Below are positions 24,926 through 32,153 of a stretch of 32,153 nt of DNA, piece after piece. This DNA is from Sphingobacteriaceae bacterium (GTDB taxonomy: Bacteria; Bacteroidota; Bacteroidia; Sphingobacteriales; Sphingobacteriaceae). The stretch spans positions 1 to 32,153 of the forward strand of contig JACMJM010000053.1 in assembly GCA_014380615.1 (NCBI GenBank), read 5' to 3'. The position numbers and the translations under genes are program-made. Positions within the stretch are counted from its first letter, which is position 1. Every line of letters starts with the position of its first letter. The notes under the pieces are model-generated. The model saw only the letters and a program-made list of their open reading frames with translations, ran no database searches and had not been told where the DNA came from.

Positions 24926-25738
24926 TTATTTTTCCATCAACTCGATCACAGCCTGGCTTACTCCCGTATAAGAGAATCCACCATCGTGAAACAAGTTCTG
25001 CATCGTAACCATGCGGGTTAAATCAGAGAAAAGAGTCACCGTATAATCTGCGCATTGATCCGCGGAAGCGTTTCCAAGCGGTGCTATTTTATCCGCATAA
25101 GATAAAAATCCGTCAATACCTTTAACCCCGCTTCCTGCGGTGGTTCTGGTAGGCGACTGGGAGATGGTATTTACACGTACCTTTTTTTGAACTCCGTAAT
25201 AGTATCCAAAGTTTCGGGCTATGCTTTCGAGCATTGCTTTGCCGTCTGACATGTCGTTATAATTTGGGAACACCCGTTGTGCCGCGATGTAGCTTAATGC
25301 CACTACCGAACCCCATTCATTTATAGCATCATATTTCATTGCCGCCTGCAATACTCTATGCAAGCTAATTGCAGAAATGTCTAGCCCCTTATGTGTAAAA
25401 TCATAATTGTTCTCGGTGTACGGAATTCCTTTACGCACGTTTATGCTCATCCCGATAGAATGTAATATAAAGTCTACTCCACCGCCGAAATGCTCCTTTG
25501 TTTTCTCAAACAAGTTATTTACATCCTCCTCACTGGTAACATCAGCCGGAATCACCGGAGCATTACATTGCTCTGCGAGTTTGTTAATCTCTCCCATGCG
25601 CATTGCGATGGGAGCGTTTGTCAGAACAATTTCCGCCCCTTCTTCTACACAGCGTAATGCTGTTTTCCATGCGATAGATTTTTCATCTAAAGCACCGAAT
25701 ATTATTCCTTTTTTACCTTTTAGTAAGTTGTAAGCCAT
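24926..25738 (-). CDS. fabI: enoyl-[acyl-carrier-protein] reductase (NADH)
   Basis: FabI reduces trans-2-enoyl-ACP in the last step of each round of fatty-acid elongation. The 270-residue SDR protein has the N-terminal nucleotide-binding region (KGIIFGALDEKSIAW) and the FabI catalytic pattern Y150 followed by Y160-x6-K167 (LSYIAAQRVFPNYNDMSDGK). These align with the E. coli residues Y146, Y156 and K163. It lies 83 bases downstream of recN on the same strand. It is the target class of triclosan-type inhibitors. Confidence 0.96.
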   Translation of the reverse strand: MAYNLLKGKKGIIFGALDEKSIAWKTALRCVEEGAEIVLTNAPIAMRMGEINKLAEQCNAPVIPADVTSEEDVNNLFEKTKEHFGGGVDFILHSIGMSINVRKGIPYTENNYDFTHKGLDISAISLHRVLQAAMKYDAINEWGSVVALSYIAAQRVFPNYNDMSDGKAMLESIARNFGYYYGVQKKVRVNTISQSPTRTTAGSGVKGIDGFLSYADKIAPLGNASADQCADYTVTLFSDLTRMVTMQNLFHDGGFSYTGVSQAVIELMEK

Positions 25739-25821
25739 ATTGAAAATTTGGTGGGCTAAAATAATGAATTAATTCATTTCTGTTAGGTATATGTGAGTAA
25801 ATTCAACAAAGTATTGGGCTT

Positions 25822-27483
25822 CTATGAATATAATAACTCTTTTGCGTGTTGTAAAGCTGCTTCACCCGGATTTTCACCGCTTAGCATCTTGCCGATCTCC
25901 AAAATTCGTTCTTCGGGTGTTAATAAGCGAATTCTCGTGCGTGTTTTATCTTCATGATCGTCTTTAAATACCCAATAATGAGTTTTTCCTTTACTGGCAA
26001 TTTGCGGGAGATGGGTTATCGCTATAACCTGGAGGTTTTGCGATAATCGCTCCATTAGCCCTCCAACTTTTAAAGCTACTTCACCAGATATTCCGGTATC
26101 AATCTCATCGAAAATTATAGTTGGTAAAGCAACATGGGTGGTAATTAACGATTTAATACTTAGCATAAGTCGCGAAAGCTCTCCCCCCGACGCCACTTTA
26201 TTCATCGGGGCCGGTTCCTGGCCCTTGTTTGCCGAAAAGTAGTACCCGATCTTATTTCTCCCGTAAGCGTCAAACGAATGTTCATCCAAAAGTTCGTTGT
26301 GAATCTTTAGAAACGAATTCGGCATCCCTACTTCCGCAAGCGTATTCTTAACCTTTTGTTCGATTACAGGAATAATTTCATTTCTACTAGCGGAAAGCGT
26401 TTCTGAGACTTCCAGAAGTTTGATGTGGATTAGCCTAGCTTCTTTTTCTAATTGTTGAATCTCCTCATCAGCAAACGAGATCGAATCGATCTTTTCTTTA
26501 ACCGATTGAAGAATTGCCAGCAACTCACTAACTGTAGTTGCATGATGCTTTTTTTGTAAGCTATAGATGGTACTTAAACGGGTGTTTATTTCAGATGAGC
26601 GGAGTTCATCAACCACCGTTTTCTGCTCCAGTAATTCAACCTCAGTGCTGATATCTTTTAATTCAATTAAACTACTTCGAAGCCTCTGAGCTAAGCCTTC
26701 ACAATCGGATAAATATTTCCCGGCCTGGTTAACCTGGCTAAGCGATTCTTTCAACTGACTCAGTACCGCCTGTTCGCTTTCAGTTAATAAAAACGACGCA
26801 GCTAAAAGATTTCTTTTTATTTCTTCTGCATGAGTTAATCCCTGCAGCTCCTGTTCAAGTACTTCCTGCTCATTTTCGATAAGGCCAACTTTTTCGAGTT
26901 CTTCGTATTGAAATTGAAGGTAATCTAATTCTAATTTATTCTTTTGAGTGGTTGATTTTAAGGAATCAAGCCGGCTGCGTTTCTCTTTATAATCTTTAAA
27001 AAGCTTTTGATATGCGTTCAATAAAGGTTCATTCGCAGCTAAGGTATCAACAACCAATCGTTGAAACCTTTCGTCATTTATTTCGAAGGTGGCATGTTGC
27101 GAGTGGATGTCAATTAGTAATTCGCCCAATTGCTTTAAAATAGCAAGGTTTACCGGAGTGTCGTTTATAAAGGCCCTTGATTTGCCCTCCGAAGAAACCT
27201 CTCGTCGCAAAACTGTTTCTACCTCGTAATCCAGCTCGTTCTGCTCAAAAAAGCTTAAAAGGTTATAGCCGTCAATCTTAAAGTGCCCTTCTATGATACA
27301 CTTTTTTTGCTGGTTAAAGAAGTATCGACTTTCTGCTCTATTGCCTAAAATAAGCGATAATGCCCCCATTATGATAGATTTACCCGCGCCCGTTTCTCCC
27401 GTAAGGATATTTAATCCCTCAGAAAACGATATGTCGAGATCCTCTATTAAAGCATAATTTTGGATGATCAGGCGATTAAGCAT
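25822..27483 (-). CDS. recN: DNA repair protein RecN
   Basis: RecN is an SMC-like ATPase that acts early in double-strand break repair. The 553 residues show the Walker A motif GETGAGKS (29-36), a long coiled coil (about 155-370), the ABC signature ASGGELSRLMLS, and a Walker B DEIDTGISG, then THLPQIA with the switch histidine. Length is standard. TACCTTTG on the minus strand ends 5 bases before the ATG, so recN can have its own promoter despite following the DUF4835 gene at 15 bases. Confidence 0.97.
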   Translation of the reverse strand: MLNRLIIQNYALIEDLDISFSEGLNILTGETGAGKSIIMGALSLILGNRAESRYFFNQQKKCIIEGHFKIDGYNLLSFFEQNELDYEVETVLRREVSSEGKSRAFINDTPVNLAILKQLGELLIDIHSQHATFEINDERFQRLVVDTLAANEPLLNAYQKLFKDYKEKRSRLDSLKSTTQKNKLELDYLQFQYEELEKVGLIENEQEVLEQELQGLTHAEEIKRNLLAASFLLTESEQAVLSQLKESLSQVNQAGKYLSDCEGLAQRLRSSLIELKDISTEVELLEQKTVVDELRSSEINTRLSTIYSLQKKHHATTVSELLAILQSVKEKIDSISFADEEIQQLEKEARLIHIKLLEVSETLSASRNEIIPVIEQKVKNTLAEVGMPNSFLKIHNELLDEHSFDAYGRNKIGYYFSANKGQEPAPMNKVASGGELSRLMLSIKSLITTHVALPTIIFDEIDTGISGEVALKVGGLMERLSQNLQVIAITHLPQIASKGKTHYWVFKDDHEDKTRTRIRLLTPEERILEIGKMLSGENPGEAALQHAKELLYS

Positions 27484-27488
27484 AAGAA

Positions 27489-27496
27489 CAAAGGTA
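27489..27496 (-). promoter_or_regulatory. -7 element abutting recN start
   Basis: TACCTTTG on the minus strand matches TAnnTTTG. The last G is 6 nt before the A of the recN ATG, a spacing expected for a leaderless or nearly leaderless transcript. No -33 TTG is evident. Confidence 0.4.
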
Positions 27497-27498
27497 GT

Positions 27499-28407
27499 TT
27501 ATCGCCGGTTGCTTTTTAGCATTTCGTACTTGGTTGCATTGGCCGGATCTAAAACCGTGAGGATATTGTACGCATTCATCTTATCCCGGGGATCAGACTG
27601 ACTTAACAAATTAATAAATTCATCAGCCTTAGCCGTGAAAAATATTTGGGTTAATACGGAACCCTGTTTTTGCTTATCAATTTTTTGTAATTGCGGCAGG
27701 GTACTCATTATCTCCTTTCGGCCCTTCGACTGGTTGTCGTGCATAATATCAAGCCCCTGGCGGTGATAGTTGTATAAAACCTCACGTATCGGGTTGTATG
27801 CTTTATTGGTTAGGTTTTCAGCCAGCCAATAACGATTTCTCAGACTTTCAAAAGCTTTCCAGCCCGGAAAAGGTGCGTTTTGAGTATTATTTACAATTGT
27901 TTGAGCTTTCGCGAATAAAGGGCTTCCGCCGTATTTCGAAAAACTATCGTAATCTAAGCCGATAATAATGTTAGCGTAAAATGCCAGTAATGAACTTAAA
28001 TTGTTGAGATAGTTTTGATCCGAATAATCGAGCGGCTGGCCTTCTGTGTAATTAAAGCCAAACTCTTTATCACTATAGTTAAATATAGTACTGTTAAAGG
28101 TGGTTCCGTAAACCGGCCTGCTTGATTGAATCTGCGCCTCAGCCTTAAAATTAGAGCCGCCATCCCATTCGGTTATGTTAATGATAAAATTGCAGTCAAT
28201 CCGTTCTTGTGCCTGGAAGTTATCTGTTGACCACCGCCTTGTATTTAAGAAATCTCTCACCGAAGTAGCAAGTACATCTAGCACCCGTTTATTAGTGTTT
28301 TGAATTTGCGGAGAAAGTATTTGCACTCTGGCATTTAACTCTTGTGCCTGCGCATAACTCACAAACGTTACGATTAGGCCAAAGCCTATAAAAATCCGTT
28401 TAAGCAT
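27499..28407 (-). CDS. DUF4835 family secreted protein (PorD-like)
   Basis: The 302-residue protein starts with a signal peptide (MLKRIFIGFGLIVTFVSYAQAQ) and continues as a soluble, probably periplasmic protein with the DUF4835 pattern ELNARVQILSPQIQNTNKRV, DCNFIINITEWDGG and SLLAFYANIIIGLDYDSFSKYGG. As I recall, this family is now often named PorD and linked to type IX secretion; I could not check this. Its ATG overlaps the end of coaBC by 8 bases (ATGCTTAA), which implies translational coupling. A coaBC-DUF4835-recN order is, as I recall, common in Bacteroidota. Confidence 0.87.
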   Translation of the reverse strand: MLKRIFIGFGLIVTFVSYAQAQELNARVQILSPQIQNTNKRVLDVLATSVRDFLNTRRWSTDNFQAQERIDCNFIINITEWDGGSNFKAEAQIQSSRPVYGTTFNSTIFNYSDKEFGFNYTEGQPLDYSDQNYLNNLSSLLAFYANIIIGLDYDSFSKYGGSPLFAKAQTIVNNTQNAPFPGWKAFESLRNRYWLAENLTNKAYNPIREVLYNYHRQGLDIMHDNQSKGRKEIMSTLPQLQKIDKQKQGSVLTQIFFTAKADEFINLLSQSDPRDKMNAYNILTVLDPANATKYEMLKSNRR

Positions 28408-29602
28408 TCAATAAATGTATTATTTTTTGGCAAATATCTTTAGCAACCTCAGGTTTAGATTTTAGCGCGAAACGTTCAGTTACTAAATTCTTGTCAATTA
28501 TTGTTACCTGGTTAGTATCGCTTTTAAAACCTGCGCCCTTATCCTGCAAAGAGTTTAGTACTATAAAATCAAGATTTTTCTTCGTTAATTTCTGTTTAGC
28601 ATTGTCCTCCTCATTTTCAGTTTCAAGGGCAAATCCAATTAGTAACTGGCCTGTTTGTTTGATGCTTCCCAGTTGCGAAAGTATATCCACTGTTTTAACC
28701 AGATCAATACTTAATTCATTGTCATTCTTTTTTATCTTATTAGCGGCCACTTCTTTTGGTCTATAATCGGCAACAGCTGCGCTCATAACGGTAATATCAC
28801 TTTCTTTAAAATAGAGTTCAACCGAAGCCGCCATTTCCGACGAAGATCCCACATCAATACGAACGATGCTTTTGTTTATTGTTTTTTCGTTGCTCGGCCC
28901 GCAAATTAATATCACTTCAGCTCCCTGTTTGCTTAATTCCTCCGCAATCGCAAAGCCCATTTTGCCCGACGAATGATTGCCTATAAAACGAACCGGATCT
29001 ATAGGTTCGTAAGTTGGACCCGCAGTAACCAACGCACTTTTGCCCGATAACGGAAGATTGCTTTTTAGCTGTGCTTCCAGAAAATCGAGTATCTCTTCCG
29101 GTTCAGCCATCCGCCCTTCTCCGATTAGTCCACTCGCCAGTTCACCATGCCTGGGTTTAATAATTATGTTGCCGTATTCTTGTAACCGAGAAATGTTTTT
29201 TTGGGTAGACGGGTGCTTCCACATATCAAGGTCCATCGCCGGGGCCAAATAAACCGGGCATTTAGCAGATAGGTAAGTCGCGGCTAGTAAATTATCGCAT
29301 AAACCGTTAGCCAGTTTTCCCAAAGTATTGGCGGTAACTGGCGCGATAATCAAATAATCCGCCCATAAGCCGAAATCTACATGATTGTTCCATTCGCCGG
29401 TAGCCTCATTAAAATAATCAGAATAAACAGGGTTTTTAGAAAGGGTAGAAAGCGTGAGTGGGGTAATAAAGCTTTTAGCTTCATTGGTCATTAGAACCTT
29501 TACATTTGCGCCCCCTTTTACCAGCAATCTTACTAAAGTAGCTGATTTGTAGCTGGCTATACTGCCGCAAACACCAAGTAGTATATTTTTTCCTTTAAGC
29601 AT
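28400..29602 (-). CDS. coaBC: bifunctional phosphopantothenoylcysteine decarboxylase / phosphopantothenate--cysteine ligase
   Basis: CoaBC performs two successive steps of coenzyme A synthesis. The 400 residues hold an N-terminal CoaC flavoprotein domain (ILLGVCGSIASYK, NHVDFGLWADYLIIAPVTAN, the PAMDLDMW loop) and a C-terminal CoaB domain from about residue 188 (ALVTAGPTYEPIDPVRFIGN, then SSGKMG), including the KIKK lysines near residue 289. The stop codon overlaps the DUF4835 start. A TAAGTTTG element lies 11 bases upstream. Confidence 0.97.
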   Translation of the reverse strand: MLKGKNILLGVCGSIASYKSATLVRLLVKGGANVKVLMTNEAKSFITPLTLSTLSKNPVYSDYFNEATGEWNNHVDFGLWADYLIIAPVTANTLGKLANGLCDNLLAATYLSAKCPVYLAPAMDLDMWKHPSTQKNISRLQEYGNIIIKPRHGELASGLIGEGRMAEPEEILDFLEAQLKSNLPLSGKSALVTAGPTYEPIDPVRFIGNHSSGKMGFAIAEELSKQGAEVILICGPSNEKTINKSIVRIDVGSSSEMAASVELYFKESDITVMSAAVADYRPKEVAANKIKKNDNELSIDLVKTVDILSQLGSIKQTGQLLIGFALETENEEDNAKQKLTKKNLDFIVLNSLQDKGAGFKSDTNQVTIIDKNLVTERFALKSKPEVAKDICQKIIHLLNA

Positions 29603-29613
29603 GTATCTATGCT

Positions 29614-29621
29614 CAAACTTA
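29614..29621 (-). promoter_or_regulatory. -7 promoter element for coaBC
   Basis: TAAGTTTG on the minus strand matches the consensus and ends 11 bases before the coaBC ATG. It lies just after the rpoZ terminator, consistent with a new transcription unit coaBC-DUF4835(-recN). Confidence 0.5.
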
Positions 29622-29624
29622 CAT

Positions 29625-29672
29625 AAAAAAATGCCTTTTAAATTTAATAGATAAATTCAAAAGGCATTTTTA
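29625..29672 (-). terminator. terminator after the bamD-rpoZ unit
   Basis: The arms 29626-29639 and 29658-29671 pair as AAAAATGCCTTTT with AAAAGGCATTTTT, with further AT pairing inside. Flanking A and T runs make it work on either strand; its place behind rpoZ points to the minus strand. Confidence 0.8.
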
Positions 29673-29685
29673 AGAAGGTTAAAAA

Positions 29686-30012
29686 CTATCCCTGCTCTTT
29701 AGACGGATTTCTGTAATACACCTTGTCGTTCAAAAATTCATCTACAGCAATTAGCGTAGGTTTCGGCAAACGCTCGTAGTGTTTTGAGATTTCAATTTGT
29801 TCGCGGTTTTCGAATATCTCCTCCAGATTGTCATTTGACGACGCAAATTCTGATAGTTTACCATTAAGCTCTTCTTTTAGATTATTTGATATCTGATTCG
29901 CTCTTTTTGCGATAATCACCAATGATTCATAGATGTTATCAGTTTTAGTATCCAACTGGCGAACATCTCTGGTGATAGTACTTGTTGGTATTGTATTTTT
30001 AGGAGTATTCAT
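29686..30012 (-). CDS. rpoZ: RNA polymerase omega subunit (Rpb6-like, Bacteroidota type)
   Basis: The 108-residue protein has the divergent omega/Rpb6 layout seen in Bacteroidota: TRDVRQLDTKTDNIYESLVI then IAKRANQISNNLKEELNGKL, followed by an acidic stretch and a C-terminal PTLIAVDEFLNDKVYYRNP. Omega binds beta-prime and helps assemble RNA polymerase. It starts 3 bases after the bamD stop, so it is in the same operon and probably coupled. The match is to family pattern rather than to a catalytic residue. Confidence 0.88.
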   Translation of the reverse strand: MNTPKNTIPTSTITRDVRQLDTKTDNIYESLVIIAKRANQISNNLKEELNGKLSEFASSNDNLEEIFENREQIEISKHYERLPKPTLIAVDEFLNDKVYYRNPSKEQG

Positions 30013-30015
30013 ATC

Positions 30016-30891
30016 TTAATTTTTTTGTGTTGTATCAGTCTGTTTCTCTTTATCCTGCGGCGTCATCATAGACGCTAATAGTTTTTTTACTTCAATAATC
30101 TTTTGTTCAGATCTTCTTTTAATATCTTGAACCTCTTTTAAATATGAACTGGCCGGATGATCTTCTTCAAACTCACCAGCTAAATTAATGGCCTCATTAA
30201 AGCGTTCTTCCTGGCGTGTCTCTAAACTGTTTTGCGCATAATGCTGCTGAGCTTTGATAGCTAAAAATTCCATCTCTTCAGCATATTTGGTATCCGGGAA
30301 ATCCCTTAGCGAATTCCTAAAAGCCACTACCGCCGACTTATAATCACCAATATCGTAATAAAGCCTCGCATTCGCATACGATTTCTTTTCCAGTTTATCT
30401 CTCAGGTTATTTATAAGCGTGCTAGCCTCAGCAACCTTTTCACTTTTAGGATAGAGGTTAATAAACAACTGTAAAGCCTCTATCGCCCTTACTGTATTAT
30501 CCTGATCCAATGTAAAGTTCGGAGATTCGAGGTAAAAACAATAAGCAGTCATAAAACGGCTTTCCTCGGCTTTCGGACTGCTAGGGTATGTGTCGGCAAA
30601 AACCTTAAACTGGTATCTTGCTGTAGCGTAGTCTTTTAACTTATACTGGGTATTCGCAAAATAAAATGCCAGATCTTCAGCCTCGGCGCGTCCCCGATAA
30701 GCTCTCATTAAATCTTCAAATAGAATTAGGGCTTTATTATAATCTCCTTTATTGTATAAGCGTACGGCTTCCTGATATTTTTTGGCCGTATTAGTGCTCT
30801 CCTGCAGCTTTTCGAACTTGCTTTTGCAGCCGGCCACCAAAGTTATCAGCAGAATTAAACAATACGTTAAAAATTGCTTGTTTTTAAACAT
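30016..30891 (-). CDS. bamD: outer-membrane assembly lipoprotein BamD
   Basis: BamD is the essential lipoprotein of the BAM complex that inserts barrel proteins into the outer membrane. From the ATG at 30891 the protein has 291 residues; a start 24 bases upstream would lie in the promoter and is rejected. The signal MFKNKQFLTYCLILLITLVAGC gives lipid site C22. The mature part is a series of TPR helices (YNKGDYNKALILFEDLMRAY, DYATARYQFKVFADTYPSSP, DYKSAVVAFRNSLRDFPDTK). A near-perfect promoter touches the start codon, and rpoZ follows. Confidence 0.93.
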   Translation of the reverse strand: MFKNKQFLTYCLILLITLVAGCKSKFEKLQESTNTAKKYQEAVRLYNKGDYNKALILFEDLMRAYRGRAEAEDLAFYFANTQYKLKDYATARYQFKVFADTYPSSPKAEESRFMTAYCFYLESPNFTLDQDNTVRAIEALQLFINLYPKSEKVAEASTLINNLRDKLEKKSYANARLYYDIGDYKSAVVAFRNSLRDFPDTKYAEEMEFLAIKAQQHYAQNSLETRQEERFNEAINLAGEFEEDHPASSYLKEVQDIKRRSEQKIIEVKKLLASMMTPQDKEKQTDTTQKN

Positions 30892-30895
30892 CGCG

Positions 30896-30926
30896 CAAAG
30901 ATAGGTTAAATTCAATTTAATTTCAA
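30896..30926 (-). promoter_or_regulatory. bamD promoter, leaderless-type spacing
   Basis: On the minus strand TTG (30924-30926), 20 bases, then TATCTTTG (30896-30903) fit the complete Bacteroidota consensus. The A of the bamD ATG is 5 nt after the final G, so transcription should begin at or very near the start codon. Confidence 0.7.
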
Positions 30927-31277
30927 TATTTTATATAGGGCTAAAGTATTCTAAAATCCTGGTTGCCAAACTTCCTTTAACATTCTTTAACAACCTCATA
31001 ACGTATACATATATAAGGAGTATGTTTTTTTTTTCTTTGAAGCGGATCATTAGCGTCATTCTATAGAGGATTTCACCCGCTATCCACTTTTACACCTCAC
31101 TCCGGGCGCAGTCCGAGCTTCGTTTGGTGGTAACCGTTACTATCGGGGCTATGCCGATAGGCCTCTGCATGTAACTTCCAAAAAGCGCCCTCGCCCTACC
31201 AGTCCCTATAAAGCACTCCGTTAAGCTCATCCGAATCCTTCCAGGCAGCCATCTCCGATTAAAAGTTAAAAAACCTT
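30927..31277. other. gap between bamD and the rRNA promoters, with a start-less open frame
   Basis: The first 120 bases are AT-rich with a run of twelve or so T near 31025. From 31054 to 31224 the plus strand holds 56 open codons after a TAG, with no ATG, GTG or TTG, ending in TAA. The encoded text includes RYPLLHLTPGAVRASFGGNR and YYRGYADRPLHVTSKKRPRP. This piece is richer in G+C than its surroundings and contains a perfect 7-bp hairpin (31140-31146 with 31154-31160). It looks like a fragment of a dispersed repeat or dead gene; I cannot name it. Confidence 0.4.
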
Positions 31278-31307
31278 TTGCCGGGGAAGCAGAAGGGCGT
31301 ATATTTG
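31278..31307 (+). promoter_or_regulatory. rRNA operon promoter candidate 1
   Basis: TTG (31278-31280), 19 bases, TATATTTG (31300-31307): a full match to the Bacteroidota consensus, about 685 bases before 16S. Confidence 0.55.
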
Positions 31308-31452
31308 TAACCCCGTAGTCGCAAGGACGAAGGATGTTGAATCAAGGGAAGCGTTTCACAGGGATTTCAGTCAAATTGTGCTGCGCTTTAAAAAATAAAG
31401 CACTGATAAACAGGGAAGAAAGGCAAGGGTTTTAAAAACTTTCAAAAAGCAC

Positions 31453-31483
31453 TTGCGTAGGATCAAAAAAAGTCTCACCTTTG
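31453..31483 (+). promoter_or_regulatory. rRNA operon promoter candidate 2 (duplicated block, copy A)
   Basis: TTG (31453-31455), exactly 20 bases, CACCTTTG (31476-31483). The -7 box differs from TAnnTTTG only in its first base. The block continues with GCA-TCCCAAAC and GCGCAAGGC (31521-31529), all of which recur in copy B. Confidence 0.65.
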
Positions 31484-31608
31484 CAATCCCAAACGGAAAC
31501 AGCGGGTAAAAAGCAAAGCGGCGCAAGGCCTCTTTGAGGTTTGAAAAGAGAAGGAAGAAGCGGAAGAAATTGAGAACGAAAGGCCTCAAAAAAAATAAAA
31601 AAAACTTC

Positions 31609-31639
31609 TTGCAGAAATCAAAAAAGATTCTCACCTTTG
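31609..31639 (+). promoter_or_regulatory. rRNA operon promoter candidate 3 (duplicated block, copy B)
   Basis: TTG (31609-31611), exactly 20 bases, CACCTTTG (31632-31639), then a similar downstream sequence to GCGCAAGGC (31673-31681). The A-rich stretch 31587-31604 just upstream could act as an UP-like element. This is the promoter nearest to 16S (about 350 bases). Confidence 0.65.
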
Positions 31640-31683
31640 CAGTCCCAAAACAAACGGGAAATACAGCAGACAGCGCAAGGCTG

Positions 31684-31992
31684 AAAGCTTACAAAATTGA
31701 AATACTTAATCGGATCACCCCCAATAGTGAAAACACCTTCATCGGTGCAATCCTTTTGACTCGGTGCCATCCCAATTAAATATAGCCGAACCGCGAAGGA
31801 GAAGCGCTCAAGTTCTTTAAAGAAAAGTCAAATAGTATAGCGAGTAAGAACGGAAAGTTCGTTACTCGTAACGACAAGCAATCCTAGTCAAATCATACGA
31901 ATAGCAATACAAAGATTACCGGTTAAACGGTAATCACAATATCAAACGATTCTATTTGAGATATAATAGGGTCAGTGATACAAAACTTCATT
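31684..31992 (+). promoter_or_regulatory. rRNA leader with boxA-like site and processing-type hairpin
   Basis: The leader holds AGTTCTTTAA (31811-31820), close to the boxA antitermination consensus. It also holds GTTA-CTCG-TAAC near 31861 and a perfect hairpin GATTACCG-GTTAAA-CGGTAATC (31914-31935). These fit Nus-factor loading and RNase III processing of the precursor, but neither is proven. No protein gene is supported. Confidence 0.5.

Positions 31993-32153
<161 letters not shown>

Noticed and set aside
31371..31779. Two overlapping frames (31371-31634 minus, 31534-31779 plus) in the rRNA upstream region
   Set aside because: Translations are F/K/L or K/R-rich runs caused by A and T tracts, and the area is occupied by duplicated promoters.

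Overview
The window comes from a Bacteroidota chromosome, most likely family Sphingobacteriaceae (Pedobacter-like). Three things point there: the 16S rRNA 5' end at the right edge, repeated use of the Bacteroidota promoter (TTG, 19-20 nt, TAnnTTTG) with no obvious Shine-Dalgarno sequences, and family content such as LruC lipoproteins, a PorD/DUF4835 protein, and the cluster bamD-rpoZ-coaBC-DUF4835-recN-fabI. Most of it is housekeeping DNA with dense, intact genes.

Layout. 1-141: 5' end of an IS1182-like transposase and its terminal hairpin. 174-5854, plus strand: radC, pheT, a small coiled-coil gene, zapA, an unannotated structured segment that resembles 6S RNA, and rny. 5950-8155: a DUF962/Mpo1-like membrane protein that lacks expected histidines, and a GH1 beta-glucosidase behind a cluster of GGTAAWT half-sites. 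8187-12375, minus strand: two paralogous LruC/DUF4114-type lipoproteins of identical length. 12618-19704: dnaE, trxA, an orphan DUF58 gene, corA (minus) and a YhcC-like radical SAM gene. 20219-24353: two ammonium transporters and an OmpL-like porin, a nitrogen-uptake cluster without a PII gene. 24475-24864: a small lipoprotein. 24926-30891, minus strand: fabI, recN, DUF4835/porD, coaBC, rpoZ and bamD. 30927-31992: a long upstream region of an rRNA operon with three promoter-like sequences, two of them in a duplicated block, a boxA-like site and hairpins. 31993 to the end: the 5' part of 16S rRNA.

How the parts relate: pheT, rny, dnaE, rpoZ and the rRNA operon are core information processing; zapA with the coiled-coil gene is cell division; bamD, porD, the LruC pair and the porin build or populate the outer membrane; the amt-amt-porin group handles ammonium uptake. 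I see no CRISPR array, prophage, defence island or tRNA. The most interesting items are the 6S-like RNA between zapA and rny, the duplicated rRNA promoters, the hairpin that contains the radC start codon, promoters so close to start codons that mRNAs may be leaderless (bamD, recN, DUF962), the LruC pair, and the palindromes and direct repeats around the amt genes.
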